DNA of 64,000 bases from Paraburkholderia piptadeniae. Lineage in GTDB: Bacteria > Pseudomonadota > Gammaproteobacteria > Burkholderiales > Burkholderiaceae. The notes under the pieces were generated by a model. That model did no database searches. It was given only the letters and a program-made list of their open reading frames with translations, and was not told where the DNA came from. The stretch covers positions 1 to 64,000 of the forward strand of contig NZ_CYGY02000026.1 in the NCBI RefSeq assembly GCF_900007165.1, written 5' to 3'. Made by a program: the position numbers and the translations under genes. This document shows, in pieces, positions 8,712 through 17,262 of this stretch (the first letter of the stretch is position 1; each line of letters starts with the position of its first letter).

Positions 8712-9536
8712 ATGAGCAAAGTCCCACCAGCGTCACAAGCCGTTTCCGTCAACGATGGGGACGCGCCCGACAAACCGGGCGACTCGTACGTGCAGTCGTT
8801 CGCGCGCGGCCTCGCGGTGATCCGCGCGTTCAACGCCGAGCGGCCCGAGCAGACGCTCACCGACGTCGCATCGGCGACGGGCCTCACGCGCGCGGGCGCG
8901 CGCCGCATTCTGCTGACGCTGCAAACGCTCGGCTACGTCGAGGCCGAAGGGCGTCTCTTTCGCCTGACGCCGAAGATTCTCGACCTCGGTTTCGCGTATC
9001 TGACGTCGATGCCGTTCTGGAATCTCGCCGAGCCCTTCATGGAAGAACTGTCGGCACAGGTGCACGAAAGCTGTTCGGCGGCCGTGCTCGACCGCACGGA
9101 GATCGTCTACGTGCTGCGCGTGCCGACGCACAAGATCATGACGATCAATCTGTCGATCGGCAGCCGTTTGCCGGCGTATTGCACGTCGATGGGACGCGTG
9201 CTGCTGTCGTCGCTCGACGAAGCGACACTCGACGCGACCCTCGACGCCTCGCCCATCGTCGCGCACACGCCGCGCACGATCACCGACAGGAACGAGTTGA
9301 AAAAGGCGATCGCGCAGGTGCGCAGCCAGGGCTGGGCCGTCGTCGATCAGGAGCTGGAAGGCGGGCTGATTTCGCTGTCCGCGCCGATCCGCAACCGGCG
9401 CGGGCAGATCATCGCGGCGATGAACATCAGCGGCAACGCGCAGCGCAATTCCGCGAAGCAGATGGTGAAGGCGTTTCTCGAACCGCTGCAAAAAGCGGCG
9501 CAATCCGTATCGGATATGGTCGCGCTGCGCGGCTGA
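8712..9536 (+). CDS. pcaR: IclR family regulator of the PcaR/PcaU/PobR group
   Basis: A 274-residue IclR-family regulator. A winged helix near the N-terminus (SFARGLAVIRAFNAERPEQT then VASATGLTRAGARRILLTLQTLGYV) is followed by an effector domain with YVLRVPTHKIMTINLSIGSRLPAY, CTSMGRVLLSSL and the C-terminal GLISLSAPIRNRRGQIIAAMNISG. The YVQSFARGLAVI opening is characteristic of the beta-ketoadipate regulators. ATG 8712 is chosen because the conserved domain begins soon after; the ribosome site (AGG) is weak and the frame is open back to 8562. It diverges from pcaF across a region with three half-sites, so it most likely controls pcaF and itself in response to a ring-cleavage intermediate. Confidence 0.85.
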   Translation: MSKVPPASQAVSVNDGDAPDKPGDSYVQSFARGLAVIRAFNAERPEQTLTDVASATGLTRAGARRILLTLQTLGYVEAEGRLFRLTPKILDLGFAYLTSMPFWNLAEPFMEELSAQVHESCSAAVLDRTEIVYVLRVPTHKIMTINLSIGSRLPAYCTSMGRVLLSSLDEATLDATLDASPIVAHTPRTITDRNELKKAIAQVRSQGWAVVDQELEGGLISLSAPIRNRRGQIIAAMNISGNAQRNSAKQMVKAFLEPLQKAAQSVSDMVALRG

Positions 9537-9662
9537 TCGCGATTGCGCGCGGCTTGCGCATCGTGAAGAGCGCGAGCGACGCGCGTCTTTGCCTCAGCGA
9601 ATCGCGAAAGCTGAGCCGCGCGCGCAACACCGATTCAAACGCGCCCGTCCATCAACGGCCTG

Positions 9663-10853
9663 TCAACGGCTCAGATAGCGCTCCACGAGACGCGCCCAGT
9701 ACGCGGCGCCGATCGGCAGATTGCGGTCGTTGAAATCGTAGTGCGGGTTGTGCACCATGCAGCCGTCCTCGCCGACGCCATTGCCCAGGCGCAGGAACGA
9801 CCCCGGCCGCTGTTCGAGCATGAACGCGAAGTCTTCGCTGCCCATCAGGATGTCCGCATTCGGCTCGACGTTTTCAGCGCCGACCAGTTCGCGCGCGACC
9901 TGAATCGCAAACTCCGTTTCGGCATCCGTATTGACGACGACGGGATAGCCTTCGATGTAGTCGACGTGCGCCTTGCCGCCATAGCTCGCGGCCTGCGCTT
10001 CGGCGAGTTCGATGATGCGCTGCTTCAGAAGCGCCCGCACTTCCGGGCTGAACGAGCGCACGCTCAATTCGAGCTTCGCGCTCGACGGAATCACGTTGTT
10101 CGCGACGCCCGAGTGCATCGTGCCGACCGTCACGACGGCGGGCTGCGCCGGGTTCACGTTGCGCGCGACGATGGTTTGCAGCGCCATCACGATGCTCGAC
10201 GCGATCACGATGGGATCGACGGTGAGATGCGGGCGCGCCGCGTGGCCGCCGACGCCTTCGATCGTGATCGTGGCCTTGTCGCCCGCCGCCATGAACGCGC
10301 CCTTGCGAAACAGGAACTTGCCCGGCTCCGCGCCCGGATGGTTGTGCACGCCGAACACCGCGTCACATGGAAAGCGCTCGAACAGGCCGTCGTCGATCAT
10401 CTTCTTCGCGCCGCTGTCGATCCCGCTTTCCTCGGCCGGCTGAAAGTACAGATGCACCGTGCCCGAGAAGCGGCGCGTCTTCGCCAGATGCTCGGCGGCG
10501 CCGAGCAGCATCGTCGTGTGGCCGTCGTGACCGCATGCATGCATCTTGCCGTGCGTGCCGCTCGCATACGGCAAGCCCGTCTGCTCGACGATGGGCAGTG
10601 CGTCCATGTCCGCGCGCAGCCCGATGCTGCGCGTGCCGTCGCCGACCTTCAACGTACCGACCACGCCCGTCTGGCCGACCCCGCGCGTCACCTTCCAGCC
10701 CCACGCCTCCAGTTTTTCGGCGACGAGCGCCGCCGTCGCGACTTCCTCGTACGCGAGTTCGGGATGGTGGTGAATGTGGCGGCGGATGTCGCGCAGTGAA
10801 GCGGCAGCGGGTTCGAGGTCGGCGATTTCGGTCAGGGGGGTGGCGTCGGTCAT
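9663..10853 (-). CDS. M20 family metallo-amidohydrolase (hippurate hydrolase/HipO-like)
   Basis: A 396-residue cytoplasmic amidohydrolase of the M20D group, which hydrolyses N-acyl amino acids. Conserved metal-site motifs are visible: RRHIHHHPELAYEE near residue 25, GLRADMDALP near 79, HACGHDGHTTMLLG with Cys107 and His109, QPAEE at 138-142, GVHNHPG, and GSEDFAF near the C-terminus. The dimerisation domain motif GGHAARPH is also present. It could act on hippurate, N-acetyl amino acids or indole-acetyl conjugates; the sequence does not decide. It stands alone and converges with the IclR regulator gene. Confidence 0.9.
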   Translation of the reverse strand: MTDATPLTEIADLEPAAASLRDIRRHIHHHPELAYEEVATAALVAEKLEAWGWKVTRGVGQTGVVGTLKVGDGTRSIGLRADMDALPIVEQTGLPYASGTHGKMHACGHDGHTTMLLGAAEHLAKTRRFSGTVHLYFQPAEESGIDSGAKKMIDDGLFERFPCDAVFGVHNHPGAEPGKFLFRKGAFMAAGDKATITIEGVGGHAARPHLTVDPIVIASSIVMALQTIVARNVNPAQPAVVTVGTMHSGVANNVIPSSAKLELSVRSFSPEVRALLKQRIIELAEAQAASYGGKAHVDYIEGYPVVVNTDAETEFAIQVARELVGAENVEPNADILMGSEDFAFMLEQRPGSFLRLGNGVGEDGCMVHNPHYDFNDRNLPIGAAYWARLVERYLSR

Positions 10854-10965
10854 CAGGGGTGCTCCGCGGGTTTGCTCCGGTTCTTTTGCCGCGTCTCGCG
10901 CGCAGCGTCAATCCGCAGACTATAGCAACGCGAGGCCTTTCCCGTAAGACGGCCGTGCCTTTGAC

Positions 10966-11571
10966 TTACTTAACGCTTTCATCGGGAACGGGCGCATCGG
11001 TCCGGGACTCACACGACGGCTGCGCTCGCGCTTCGTTCTTCAGCACGTCGACGAACGCCTGCCCGGCTGCTTCCAGCGTGCCGGAATTGTCGATATGCGT
11101 GAGATGCGCGCCGTCGGGCAGCGTGAACGGCGCCTGGCGCGCGAGGCGGGCCTCGACCTGCTCCTGCGTCTCGCGTCCGCGCGACGCGAGACGCTGCGCG
11201 AGAATATGCGGCGCTGCATGGATATGCACGACTTCGAGATGCGGATAGCGCTTCAGCGCACGCGACAGATACGCACGCGACCCATTGACGACGACGGTGC
11301 AGCCGCGCGCGAGCCACGCGTCGATCTCGATGCCAATGCCGTAGTGCAACTCGTGACTCGACCATTCGAGCGCAAAGAGGCCTTGCGCCGAACGCGCGGC
11401 GAATTCTTCGCGCGTCAACGCGATGTGATTCTCGTTGTGCCCCGTGCCGCGCGTGATGTAGCGATGCGCAAAGACAACGGGCGTGCCCGCGACGTGATCG
11501 CGCGCGAAATGCAGCAGCGAATCCTTGCCCGCGCCCGATGGTCCGATCACATAGATCAAACGGCCCTTCAT
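10966..11571 (-). CDS. phnN: Ribose 1,5-bisphosphate phosphokinase
   Basis: A 201-residue guanylate-kinase-like protein. It starts MKGRLIYVIGPSGAGKDSLLHFARDHV, where GPSGAGKDS is the Walker A loop and the Asp after GK is typical of PhnN. HRYITRG and ALEWSSHELHYGIGIEIDAWLARG are family blocks. PhnN converts ribose 1,5-bisphosphate to PRPP, the last step of C-P lyase phosphonate use. ATG 11571 lies nine bases beyond the stop of the DUF1045 gene, with GAGGAG upstream inside that gene's end, so the two are co-transcribed. The C-terminal tail after the kinase fold is short and variable. Confidence 0.92.
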   Translation of the reverse strand: MKGRLIYVIGPSGAGKDSLLHFARDHVAGTPVVFAHRYITRGTGHNENHIALTREEFAARSAQGLFALEWSSHELHYGIGIEIDAWLARGCTVVVNGSRAYLSRALKRYPHLEVVHIHAAPHILAQRLASRGRETQEQVEARLARQAPFTLPDGAHLTHIDNSGTLEAAGQAFVDVLKNEARAQPSCESRTDAPVPDESVK

Positions 11572-11579
11572 GCGTTCAT

Positions 11580-12311
11580 TCACTCCTCTTGTTCTGCTGT
11601 AAATGCGAGCCGCTGCCACAGCATGAACGGCTCGCCCGGCGCAGGCTCGACGAAGATCGCTGCGCCGTCGATCGACAACGGCCCGAGACGCTGCGCCTCG
11701 CGATGCCACCATGCGACGATCGCGGCGCGATCAGCGGCATTGTCGAGCGAATTGGACAGCGTCATGTGGAAACGAAACTCGTCGAGCACATACGGGTATC
11801 CCCATTCGACGAGCAGTTCGCGCTGGCGTTCCGTCAGCGGCGCCTGCATGCGCTTCGCGGTGTCGGCGGCGGATGGCTTCTCACGCAGCGGCGCGAACGT
11901 GCGCAGCGCATCGGCGGCGAGTGCGCGCATGCGTTCGTCAGCCGATGGTGTCGCGGGACGCATCGCCACGAAGTCGCCCAGCGTCGCCGCTTCGACGTGC
12001 AATGCGAACGGCCTTTGCGTGTGCGCCCAGTTTTCCGCAGCTTCGAGCAGATCGGCGACGGTCGCGCCATCGGCAAGACGGAACGGCGCGACGAGTGTGC
12101 CGTGCCAGCCATAACGGCGCGGCGATGCCGTCAGTTGCGCAAGCGCTTCGGATAGCGCGAGCGCTTCTTGCGAATCAATCGAAGCGCCGCTTTCGGCATC
12201 GCGACCGAGCCACGCGGAGCCCGCATCCCACCAGCCCGACGCGCGCGCCGGCGCGTAATAGATTGCAAAGCGCGCCTGCGCGGACCATGCATTCATCGTG
12301 GCCGCACTCAT
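11580..12311 (-). CDS. DUF1045 phosphonate-metabolism protein, 2H phosphoesterase superfamily
   Basis: A 243-residue protein of the DUF1045 family that recurs in phn operons. Two H-x-T-x motifs, YGWHGTLVAPF and FRFHMTLSNS, are the paired catalytic signature of 2H phosphoesterases, which act on cyclic phosphates and similar 2',3'-type esters. ATG 12311 overlaps the phnF stop as ATGA, which sets the start and implies coupled translation. No phnP (phosphoribosyl cyclic phosphodiesterase) is visible in this locus. A role in opening the cyclic ribose phosphate made by C-P lyase is therefore an attractive but untested idea. Confidence 0.85.
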   Translation of the reverse strand: MSAATMNAWSAQARFAIYYAPARASGWWDAGSAWLGRDAESGASIDSQEALALSEALAQLTASPRRYGWHGTLVAPFRLADGATVADLLEAAENWAHTQRPFALHVEAATLGDFVAMRPATPSADERMRALAADALRTFAPLREKPSAADTAKRMQAPLTERQRELLVEWGYPYVLDEFRFHMTLSNSLDNAADRAAIVAWWHREAQRLGPLSIDGAAIFVEPAPGEPFMLWQRLAFTAEQEE

Positions 12312-13066
12312 ACGTCGTGCTCGACCATCAGTTGCACGCGATCCGCGGCGAAGTGCGTGAAGCCGTATTTGATCGGCGTGCCTTCCGTATCGACGTCGAC
12401 GTTTTCGACCCACAGCACAGGCTGCTGCCGGTTGATGCCGAGACGCCGCGCGACTTCCGGCTCGGGCAGCACGCTGCCGATACGGCTCCACTTGCGCAGA
12501 TAATCAGTCACGCCGTATTCGGCCATCGCCTTCGTGATGCCGCCCACGCGTTCGAGCACGTCGGGCAGATCCGCGAAACGCGCGGCCGGATAGAAGTTGC
12601 GCGCGAACGTGAGCGGCACGCCGTCCGCTTCATACAGCGACTCGATGCGATACACGAACGCGCCCGCGCGCAGGCCCAACGCTTTCGCGACGGTCGGATC
12701 GGCCTTCACGCGCGCCGCCGACAGCATCGTGCCCGCCGCCGAATGATGCTGCTGTCGAAGGTTCTCGGTAAAACGCGTGCGGCGGCCGATCGTATAGTCG
12801 ATGGCGCCCGGCTGCACGAACGTGCCGCGTCCCTGCTCGACGCTGACGAGTCCTTGCGCGGCGAGACCCAGCATCGCGCGGCGGATCGTATGGCGGTTCA
12901 CGTCGAAGCGCCGCGCAAGCTCGCCTTCGCTCGGCAGACGTCCGTCCTCGCCGAAGCCGCTTGCCGCGATCTCCTTCGCGAGGATCTGCTCGATCTGCCG
13001 CCATACGGCAACGCCCGCTCCCCGTTCGAGCATCGTGCCCGGCGCCGCGTCGTCGTTCGATGTCAT
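12308..13066 (-). CDS. phnF: GntR family regulator of phosphonate metabolism, HutC/UTRA type
   Basis: A 252-residue regulator with a winged-helix GntR head (LPSEGELARRFDVNRHTIRRAMLGLAAQGLV, then SVEQGRGTFVQP) and a C-terminal UTRA ligand domain (LGLRAGAFVYRIESLYEADGVPLTFARNFYPAARF and QPVLWVENVDVDTEGTPIKYGFTHFAADRVQLMVEH). The ending matches PhnF of C-P lyase loci. ATG 13066 has AAGGGA about ten bases upstream. It diverges from phnG over an operator carrying HutC-type sites, and its stop overlaps the DUF1045 start. It most likely represses both arms of the locus. Confidence 0.92.
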   Translation of the reverse strand: MTSNDDAAPGTMLERGAGVAVWRQIEQILAKEIAASGFGEDGRLPSEGELARRFDVNRHTIRRAMLGLAAQGLVSVEQGRGTFVQPGAIDYTIGRRTRFTENLRQQHHSAAGTMLSAARVKADPTVAKALGLRAGAFVYRIESLYEADGVPLTFARNFYPAARFADLPDVLERVGGITKAMAEYGVTDYLRKWSRIGSVLPEPEVARRLGINRQQPVLWVENVDVDTEGTPIKYGFTHFAADRVQLMVEHDV

Positions 13067-13173
13067 GGTGCTGTCATTCCCTTCGGTTCAAATAAGCGTT
13101 CTGTGCATTGTAGTCTGCGAGCCGTGGCGGAAATATGAAACGCGCCTTCTGTCACGAGACAGCGACATTTTAG

Positions 13174-13197
13174 CTCTAAACGTCTAGACGTTTAGAC
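13174..13197. promoter_or_regulatory. Compact triple HutC-type operator between phnF and phnG
   Basis: Three head-to-tail 8-base sites fit the HutC-subfamily consensus GT-N-TA-N-AC. They are CTCTAAAC at 13174 (one mismatch), GTCTAGAC at 13182 (perfect) and GTTTAGAC at 13190 (perfect). The stretch 13175-13196 is also a perfect 22-base palindrome centred on the middle site. It lies about 110 bases upstream of phnF and 58 upstream of phnG, and is the likely PhnF operator. Confidence 0.75.
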
Positions 13198-13254
13198 GAA
13201 TAGATGCTCAAATGTCTGCACTTGCCACTGACCGTCCACTTCCAGGAAATCCCG

Positions 13255-13770
13255 ATGAGCGCCCCCGCTTCTCCTCCTGCCACCGCCTCCCCTGCCTCTG
13301 CCAACGCCGCACGCCGCGCATGGATGGCCGTCCTCGCCCGCACGCCGCGCGCCGATCTCGAAACCGCGCTGAGCCGCGCGATGGAAGGCACGCCGTTCCC
13401 CGCTTTCGACTGGCTGCGCCCGCCCGAGATCGGGCTTGCAATGGTGCGCGGGCGCATCGGCGGCACGGGCGATGCGTTCAATCTCGGCGAAGCGACCGTC
13501 ACGCGCGCCACGCTGCGTCTGCGCACGATCAATAACGATGCGGATGAAGGCGCAACCGTCGGCGTCGCGTGTCATCTGGGACGCGACCGCCGCCGCGCCG
13601 AACTCGCTGCTATCGCAGACGCATTGCTGCAAACGCCGCAGCACCACGAACGTCTGCAGCAGCAGCTGATCGCGCCGCTCGCTACGCAACTCGCGGCGAA
13701 ACGCGCGCAACGTCAACAGGACGCCGCATCGACGCGCGTCGAATTCTTCACGATGGTCCGAGGCGACTGA
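13255..13770 (+). CDS. phnG: C-P lyase subunit PhnG
   Basis: A 171-residue subunit of the PhnGHIJ core complex that loads phosphonate onto ribose triphosphate. The family blocks ARRAWMAVLARTPRADLE, GLAMVRGRIGGTGDAFNLGEATVTRATLRL and GVACHLGRDRRRAELAAIADALLQ are present. ATG 13255 has AGGA eight bases upstream; an in-frame ATG at 13204 lies within ten bases of the operator and is less likely. Its stop overlaps the phnH start. The extra alanine/proline-rich 15-20 residues at the N-terminus are a common beta-proteobacterial variation. Confidence 0.93.
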   Translation: MSAPASPPATASPASANAARRAWMAVLARTPRADLETALSRAMEGTPFPAFDWLRPPEIGLAMVRGRIGGTGDAFNLGEATVTRATLRLRTINNDADEGATVGVACHLGRDRRRAELAAIADALLQTPQHHERLQQQLIAPLATQLAAKRAQRQQDAASTRVEFFTMVRGD

Positions 13771-14417
13771 TGAACCCTTCCCCTCAATCCGCGCAGATCG
13801 CGCTCTCCATGCTGACGCCGGGCTTCGCCGATCCCGTCCACGATACGCAGACGGTGTTCCGCACGCTGCTCGACGCGCTGTCGCGTCCGGGCAAGGTCGG
13901 CACGATCGACAACGTGCTGCCCGCTTCGCGCAGCGACGCGCGCAACAACCTGCCGCACGCGCGCGCCGATCTCGCTGCTTTCGCCGCGCTGCTCGCGCTG
14001 TGCGACTACTCGACGCCCGTGTGGCTCTCGCAGCCCGATGCCGTACTCGGCTCGGCGTTGCGCTTTCATACGGGCGCGCCGCTCGTCGACGAGCCGCAAG
14101 AAGCCGCGTTCGCCTATGTGCACGACGCCAGCACGCTGCCGCCGCTTACGAGCTTCGCGCCCGGCGCGCCCGAAACACCGGAGCAATCGGTGACGCTGCT
14201 CGTGCGCGTCGATTCGTTGACGCAAGGTGCGCCCATCACGTTGCGCGGTCCCGGCATCGAAGACACGCACACGATCGCGCCTTCCGGCCTGCCCGCGCGC
14301 TTCTGGCGCGAGCGCGCCGAACTCGCGCCGCTCTTTCCGTGCGGCATCGACTGTTATCTCGTCTGCGGCGACACGCTGATCGGCCTGCCGCGCACAACCC
14401 GAGTGGAGCTGAACTAA
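13770..14417 (+). CDS. phnH: C-P lyase subunit PhnH
   Basis: A 215-residue core subunit of the C-P lyase complex, homodimeric and of the PLP-transferase-like fold without cofactor residues in known structures. Recognisable blocks are MLTPGFADPVHDTQTVFRTLL, DALSRPGKVGTI, LALCDYSTPVWL, PITLRGPGIEDTH and FPCGIDCYLVCGDTLIGLPRTTRVE. The start ATG at 13770 shares its first base with the phnG stop (TGATG), and its own stop overlaps phnI, showing an intact translationally coupled operon. Confidence 0.94.
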   Translation: MNPSPQSAQIALSMLTPGFADPVHDTQTVFRTLLDALSRPGKVGTIDNVLPASRSDARNNLPHARADLAAFAALLALCDYSTPVWLSQPDAVLGSALRFHTGAPLVDEPQEAAFAYVHDASTLPPLTSFAPGAPETPEQSVTLLVRVDSLTQGAPITLRGPGIEDTHTIAPSGLPARFWRERAELAPLFPCGIDCYLVCGDTLIGLPRTTRVELN

Positions 14418-15556
14418 TGTACGTTGCCGTCAAAGGTGGAGAACGCGCGATCGAAGCATCGTGGCGTCTGCTCGACAAGGCGCGCCGCGGCGATACGCAG
14501 TTCGCCGAACTGAGCGTCGCGCAGATCCGCACGCAATTGCGTCTCGCCGTCGCACGCGTGATGACGGAAGGCTCGGTCTACGACGAAGAGCTCGCCGCGC
14601 TCGCGATCAAGCAGGCAGCCGGCGATCTCGTCGAAGCGATCTTCCTGCTGCGCGCCTATCGCACGACGCTGCCGCGCTTCGGCTATACGCAACCCGTCGA
14701 CACGGAAGACATGCACATCGAGCGGCGCATCTCCGCGACGTTCAAGGACGTGCCCGGCGGCCAGATGCTCGGCGCGACGTATGACTACACGCAGCGTCTG
14801 CTCGACTTCACCTTGCTCGCCGAACGCGACGGCGATAGCGCCGCGCCCTCGAAGCGCAGTGAAAGCGCAAGCGAGGAAGCGATGCCGCGCGTCGTCTCGC
14901 TGCTCGACAAGGAAGGCCTGATCGAACAGGAAAGCGTGTCCGAAAGCGCGCCCGAACCCGGCGATCTGTCGCGCGAGCCGCTGTCGTTTCCCGCGAGCCG
15001 CGCGACGCGCCTGCAAAATCTCGCGCGCGGCGACGAAGGCTTTCTGCTCGCGATGGGCTATGCGACCCAGCGCGGCTACGCGCACTCGCATCCGTTCGCG
15101 GGCGAGATCCGCTTTGGCACGGTGGCCGTCGAGATGGAGCTCGACGAACTCGGCGAGGCCGTCGAGATCGGCGAAATCGACGTGACGGAATGCCAGATGA
15201 TCAACCAGTTCGCGGGCAGCAGCGAAGTGCCGCCCACCTTCACGCAAGGCTACGGTCTCGCGTTCGGTCACTCGGAGCGCAAGGCGATGGCGATGGCGTT
15301 GGTGGATCGCGCGCTGCGCGCCGAAGAGCTCGGCGAAACGCTCGGCTCGCCGACGCAGGACGTCGAATTCATGCTGTCGCACAGCGATAACGTCGAGGCA
15401 TCCGGCTTCGTGCAGCATCTGAAGCTGCCGCATTACGTCGACTTCCAGGCCGAACTCGAACTCGTGCGCCGCCTGCGCGCGAAGCACGCGGCACGCGATC
15501 AGCGCGACGACAGCGATCAGGACGACAAAAAGGACAAAGAGGAGCAAGCGGCATGA
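14417..15556 (+). CDS. phnI: C-P lyase subunit PhnI (ribose 1-methylphosphonate 5-triphosphate synthase)
   Basis: A 379-residue subunit of normal length. In the core complex PhnI replaces adenine of ATP with phosphonate. It begins MYVAVKGGERAIEASWRLL, the usual PhnI start, and carries QLRLAVARVMTEGSVYDEELAALAIKQAAGD, FLLRAYRTTLPRFGY, RRISATFKDVPGGQMLGATYDYTQRLLDF and the C-terminal FAGSSEVPPTFTQGYGLAFGHSERKAM. ATG 14417 overlaps the phnH stop as TAATG. The C-terminus is extended by a charged tail rich in Asp and Lys. The stop overlaps phnJ. Confidence 0.95.
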   Translation: MYVAVKGGERAIEASWRLLDKARRGDTQFAELSVAQIRTQLRLAVARVMTEGSVYDEELAALAIKQAAGDLVEAIFLLRAYRTTLPRFGYTQPVDTEDMHIERRISATFKDVPGGQMLGATYDYTQRLLDFTLLAERDGDSAAPSKRSESASEEAMPRVVSLLDKEGLIEQESVSESAPEPGDLSREPLSFPASRATRLQNLARGDEGFLLAMGYATQRGYAHSHPFAGEIRFGTVAVEMELDELGEAVEIGEIDVTECQMINQFAGSSEVPPTFTQGYGLAFGHSERKAMAMALVDRALRAEELGETLGSPTQDVEFMLSHSDNVEASGFVQHLKLPHYVDFQAELELVRRLRAKHAARDQRDDSDQDDKKDKEEQAA

Positions 15557-16473
15557 ACGCGCCCGACACGACGATGCAAACTTCGGCGCCCGATAGCGCC
15601 GCCGAGGGCTACAACTTCGCGTATCTCGACGAACAGACCAAGCGCATGATCCGACGCGCGCTTTTGAAAGCGGTGGCCGTGCCGGGCTATCAGGTGCCGT
15701 TCGCGTCGCGCGAAATGCCGCTGCCGTTCGGCTGGGGCACGGGCGGCATTCAGGTGACGGCATCGATCATCGGCCGCGACGACACGCTGAAAGTGATCGA
15801 CCAGGGCTCCGACGAAACAACGAATGCCGTCAACATCCGCCGCTTCTTCGCGCGCACGACGGGCGTCAGCACCACACGCAAGACGAGCGAGGCGACCATC
15901 GTGCAGACGCGTCACCGCATTCCCGAAACGCCGCTCACCGACAAGCAGATTCTCGTCTATCAGGTGCCGATGCCCGAGCCGCTCTTCCGGCTCGAACCGC
16001 GCGTGGCCGAGTGCAAGAAGCTGCATGCGCTCGCCGACTACGGGCTCATCAGCGTGAAGCTGTACGAGGACATCGTGCATCACGGCAGCATCGCGACGAC
16101 GTATGACTACCCGGTGATCGTCAACGGACGCTATCTCGCGTCGCCGTCGCCGATCCCGAAGTACGACAACCCGAAGATGCACATGAACGCCGCGCTGCAA
16201 CTGTTCGGCGCGGGACGCGAGCGGCGCATCCACGCGATTCCGCCGTACACGCCGGTAAAAAGCCTCGATTTCGACGATCACCCGTTCGAGGTGCAACGTT
16301 GGGAGCATGCGTGCGCGCTGTGCGGATCGACGGAGAGCTTCCTCGATGAAATGATCGTCGACGACGCAGGCAAGCGCATGTTCGTCTGCTCGGACAGCGA
16401 CTATTGCCACGAGCGCCGCGAACAGCAAGGGATCGATCAAATCGGGGAACACAACGAAGGAGAAAGCGCATGA
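15553..16473 (+). CDS. phnJ: C-P lyase catalytic subunit PhnJ (radical SAM)
   Basis: A 306-residue radical-SAM enzyme that breaks the C-P bond of ribose methylphosphonate triphosphate. The four-cysteine set is Cys254, Cys257, Cys279 and Cys285 (CALCGSTE and CSDSDYC), with the same spacings as Cys241/244/266/272 of the E. coli protein. The offset of 13 puts the radical glycine at Gly45 in VPGYQVPF, matching E. coli Gly32. Long conserved blocks such as REMPLPFGWGTGGIQVT are intact, so the enzyme should be active. ATG 15553 overlaps the phnI stop (ATGA) and its own stop overlaps phnK. Confidence 0.97.
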   Translation: MNAPDTTMQTSAPDSAAEGYNFAYLDEQTKRMIRRALLKAVAVPGYQVPFASREMPLPFGWGTGGIQVTASIIGRDDTLKVIDQGSDETTNAVNIRRFFARTTGVSTTRKTSEATIVQTRHRIPETPLTDKQILVYQVPMPEPLFRLEPRVAECKKLHALADYGLISVKLYEDIVHHGSIATTYDYPVIVNGRYLASPSPIPKYDNPKMHMNAALQLFGAGRERRIHAIPPYTPVKSLDFDDHPFEVQRWEHACALCGSTESFLDEMIVDDAGKRMFVCSDSDYCHERREQQGIDQIGEHNEGESA

Positions 16474-17240
16474 CGCCGCTTCTGAGCGCACGCGCGCTCA
16501 CCAAACAATACGGCGGCCGCAACGGTTGCCGCAACGTCAGCTTCGATCTGTATCCAGGCGAAGTGCTGTGCATCGTCGGCGAATCGGGCTCGGGCAAATC
16601 GACGCTGCTGAACACGCTCGCACTGCGCACGTCCGCCGATGCGGGCACGCTGCACTACGCGAGCGCGCACTGCGAAACACTCGATCTGCTCGAATTGTCG
16701 GAGCCGCGCAAGCGTCTGCTGATGCGCACCGAGTGGGGCTTCGTGCAGCAGAATCCGCGCGACGGGCTGCGCAGCGGCGTGTCGGCGGGCGCGAATATCG
16801 GCGAGCCGTTGATGGCCGTCGGCGCGCGCCACTACGGCCAGATCCGTGATACGGCGACGCAATGGATGTCGCGCGTCGAGCTCGACGCAACACGTATCGA
16901 CGAATTGCCGTCGGCGTTTTCGGGCGGCATGCAGCAGCGTCTGCAAATCGCGCGCAATCTCGTGACGGGCCCGCGACTCGTGTTCATGGACGAGCCCACG
17001 GCGGGCCTCGACGTATCCGTGCAGGCACGTCTGCTCGATCTGCTGCGCACGCTGACGTCGACGCTGCATCTGTCCGTGCTGATCGTCACGCACGACATCG
17101 GCGTGGCGCGCCTGCTCGCGCATCGGCTGATGGTGATGCAAGGCGGCGAAGTGGTCGAAGCGGGTCTTACGGATCAAGTCCTCGACGATCCGCAGCACCC
17201 ATACACGCAGACGCTCGTCTCTTCCGTTCTGCCCGTGTGA
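16470..17240 (+). CDS. phnK: C-P lyase associated ATPase PhnK
   Basis: A 256-residue ABC-type ATPase that docks on the PhnGHIJ core through PhnJ. Walker A is GESGSGKST near residue 40, the signature is FSGGMQQRLQIARNLV, Walker B is RLVFMDEPTAGLD, and the switch His is in LIVTHDIGVARL. It resembles peptide-transporter ATPases, as PhnK does elsewhere. ATG 16470 overlaps the phnJ stop (ATGA), with GGAG upstream inside phnJ. It is followed 22 bases later by phnL. Confidence 0.94.
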   Translation: MTPLLSARALTKQYGGRNGCRNVSFDLYPGEVLCIVGESGSGKSTLLNTLALRTSADAGTLHYASAHCETLDLLELSEPRKRLLMRTEWGFVQQNPRDGLRSGVSAGANIGEPLMAVGARHYGQIRDTATQWMSRVELDATRIDELPSAFSGGMQQRLQIARNLVTGPRLVFMDEPTAGLDVSVQARLLDLLRTLTSTLHLSVLIVTHDIGVARLLAHRLMVMQGGEVVEAGLTDQVLDDPQHPYTQTLVSSVLPV

Positions 17241-17262
17241 GGCTCACAACAAGGTCTATCGC

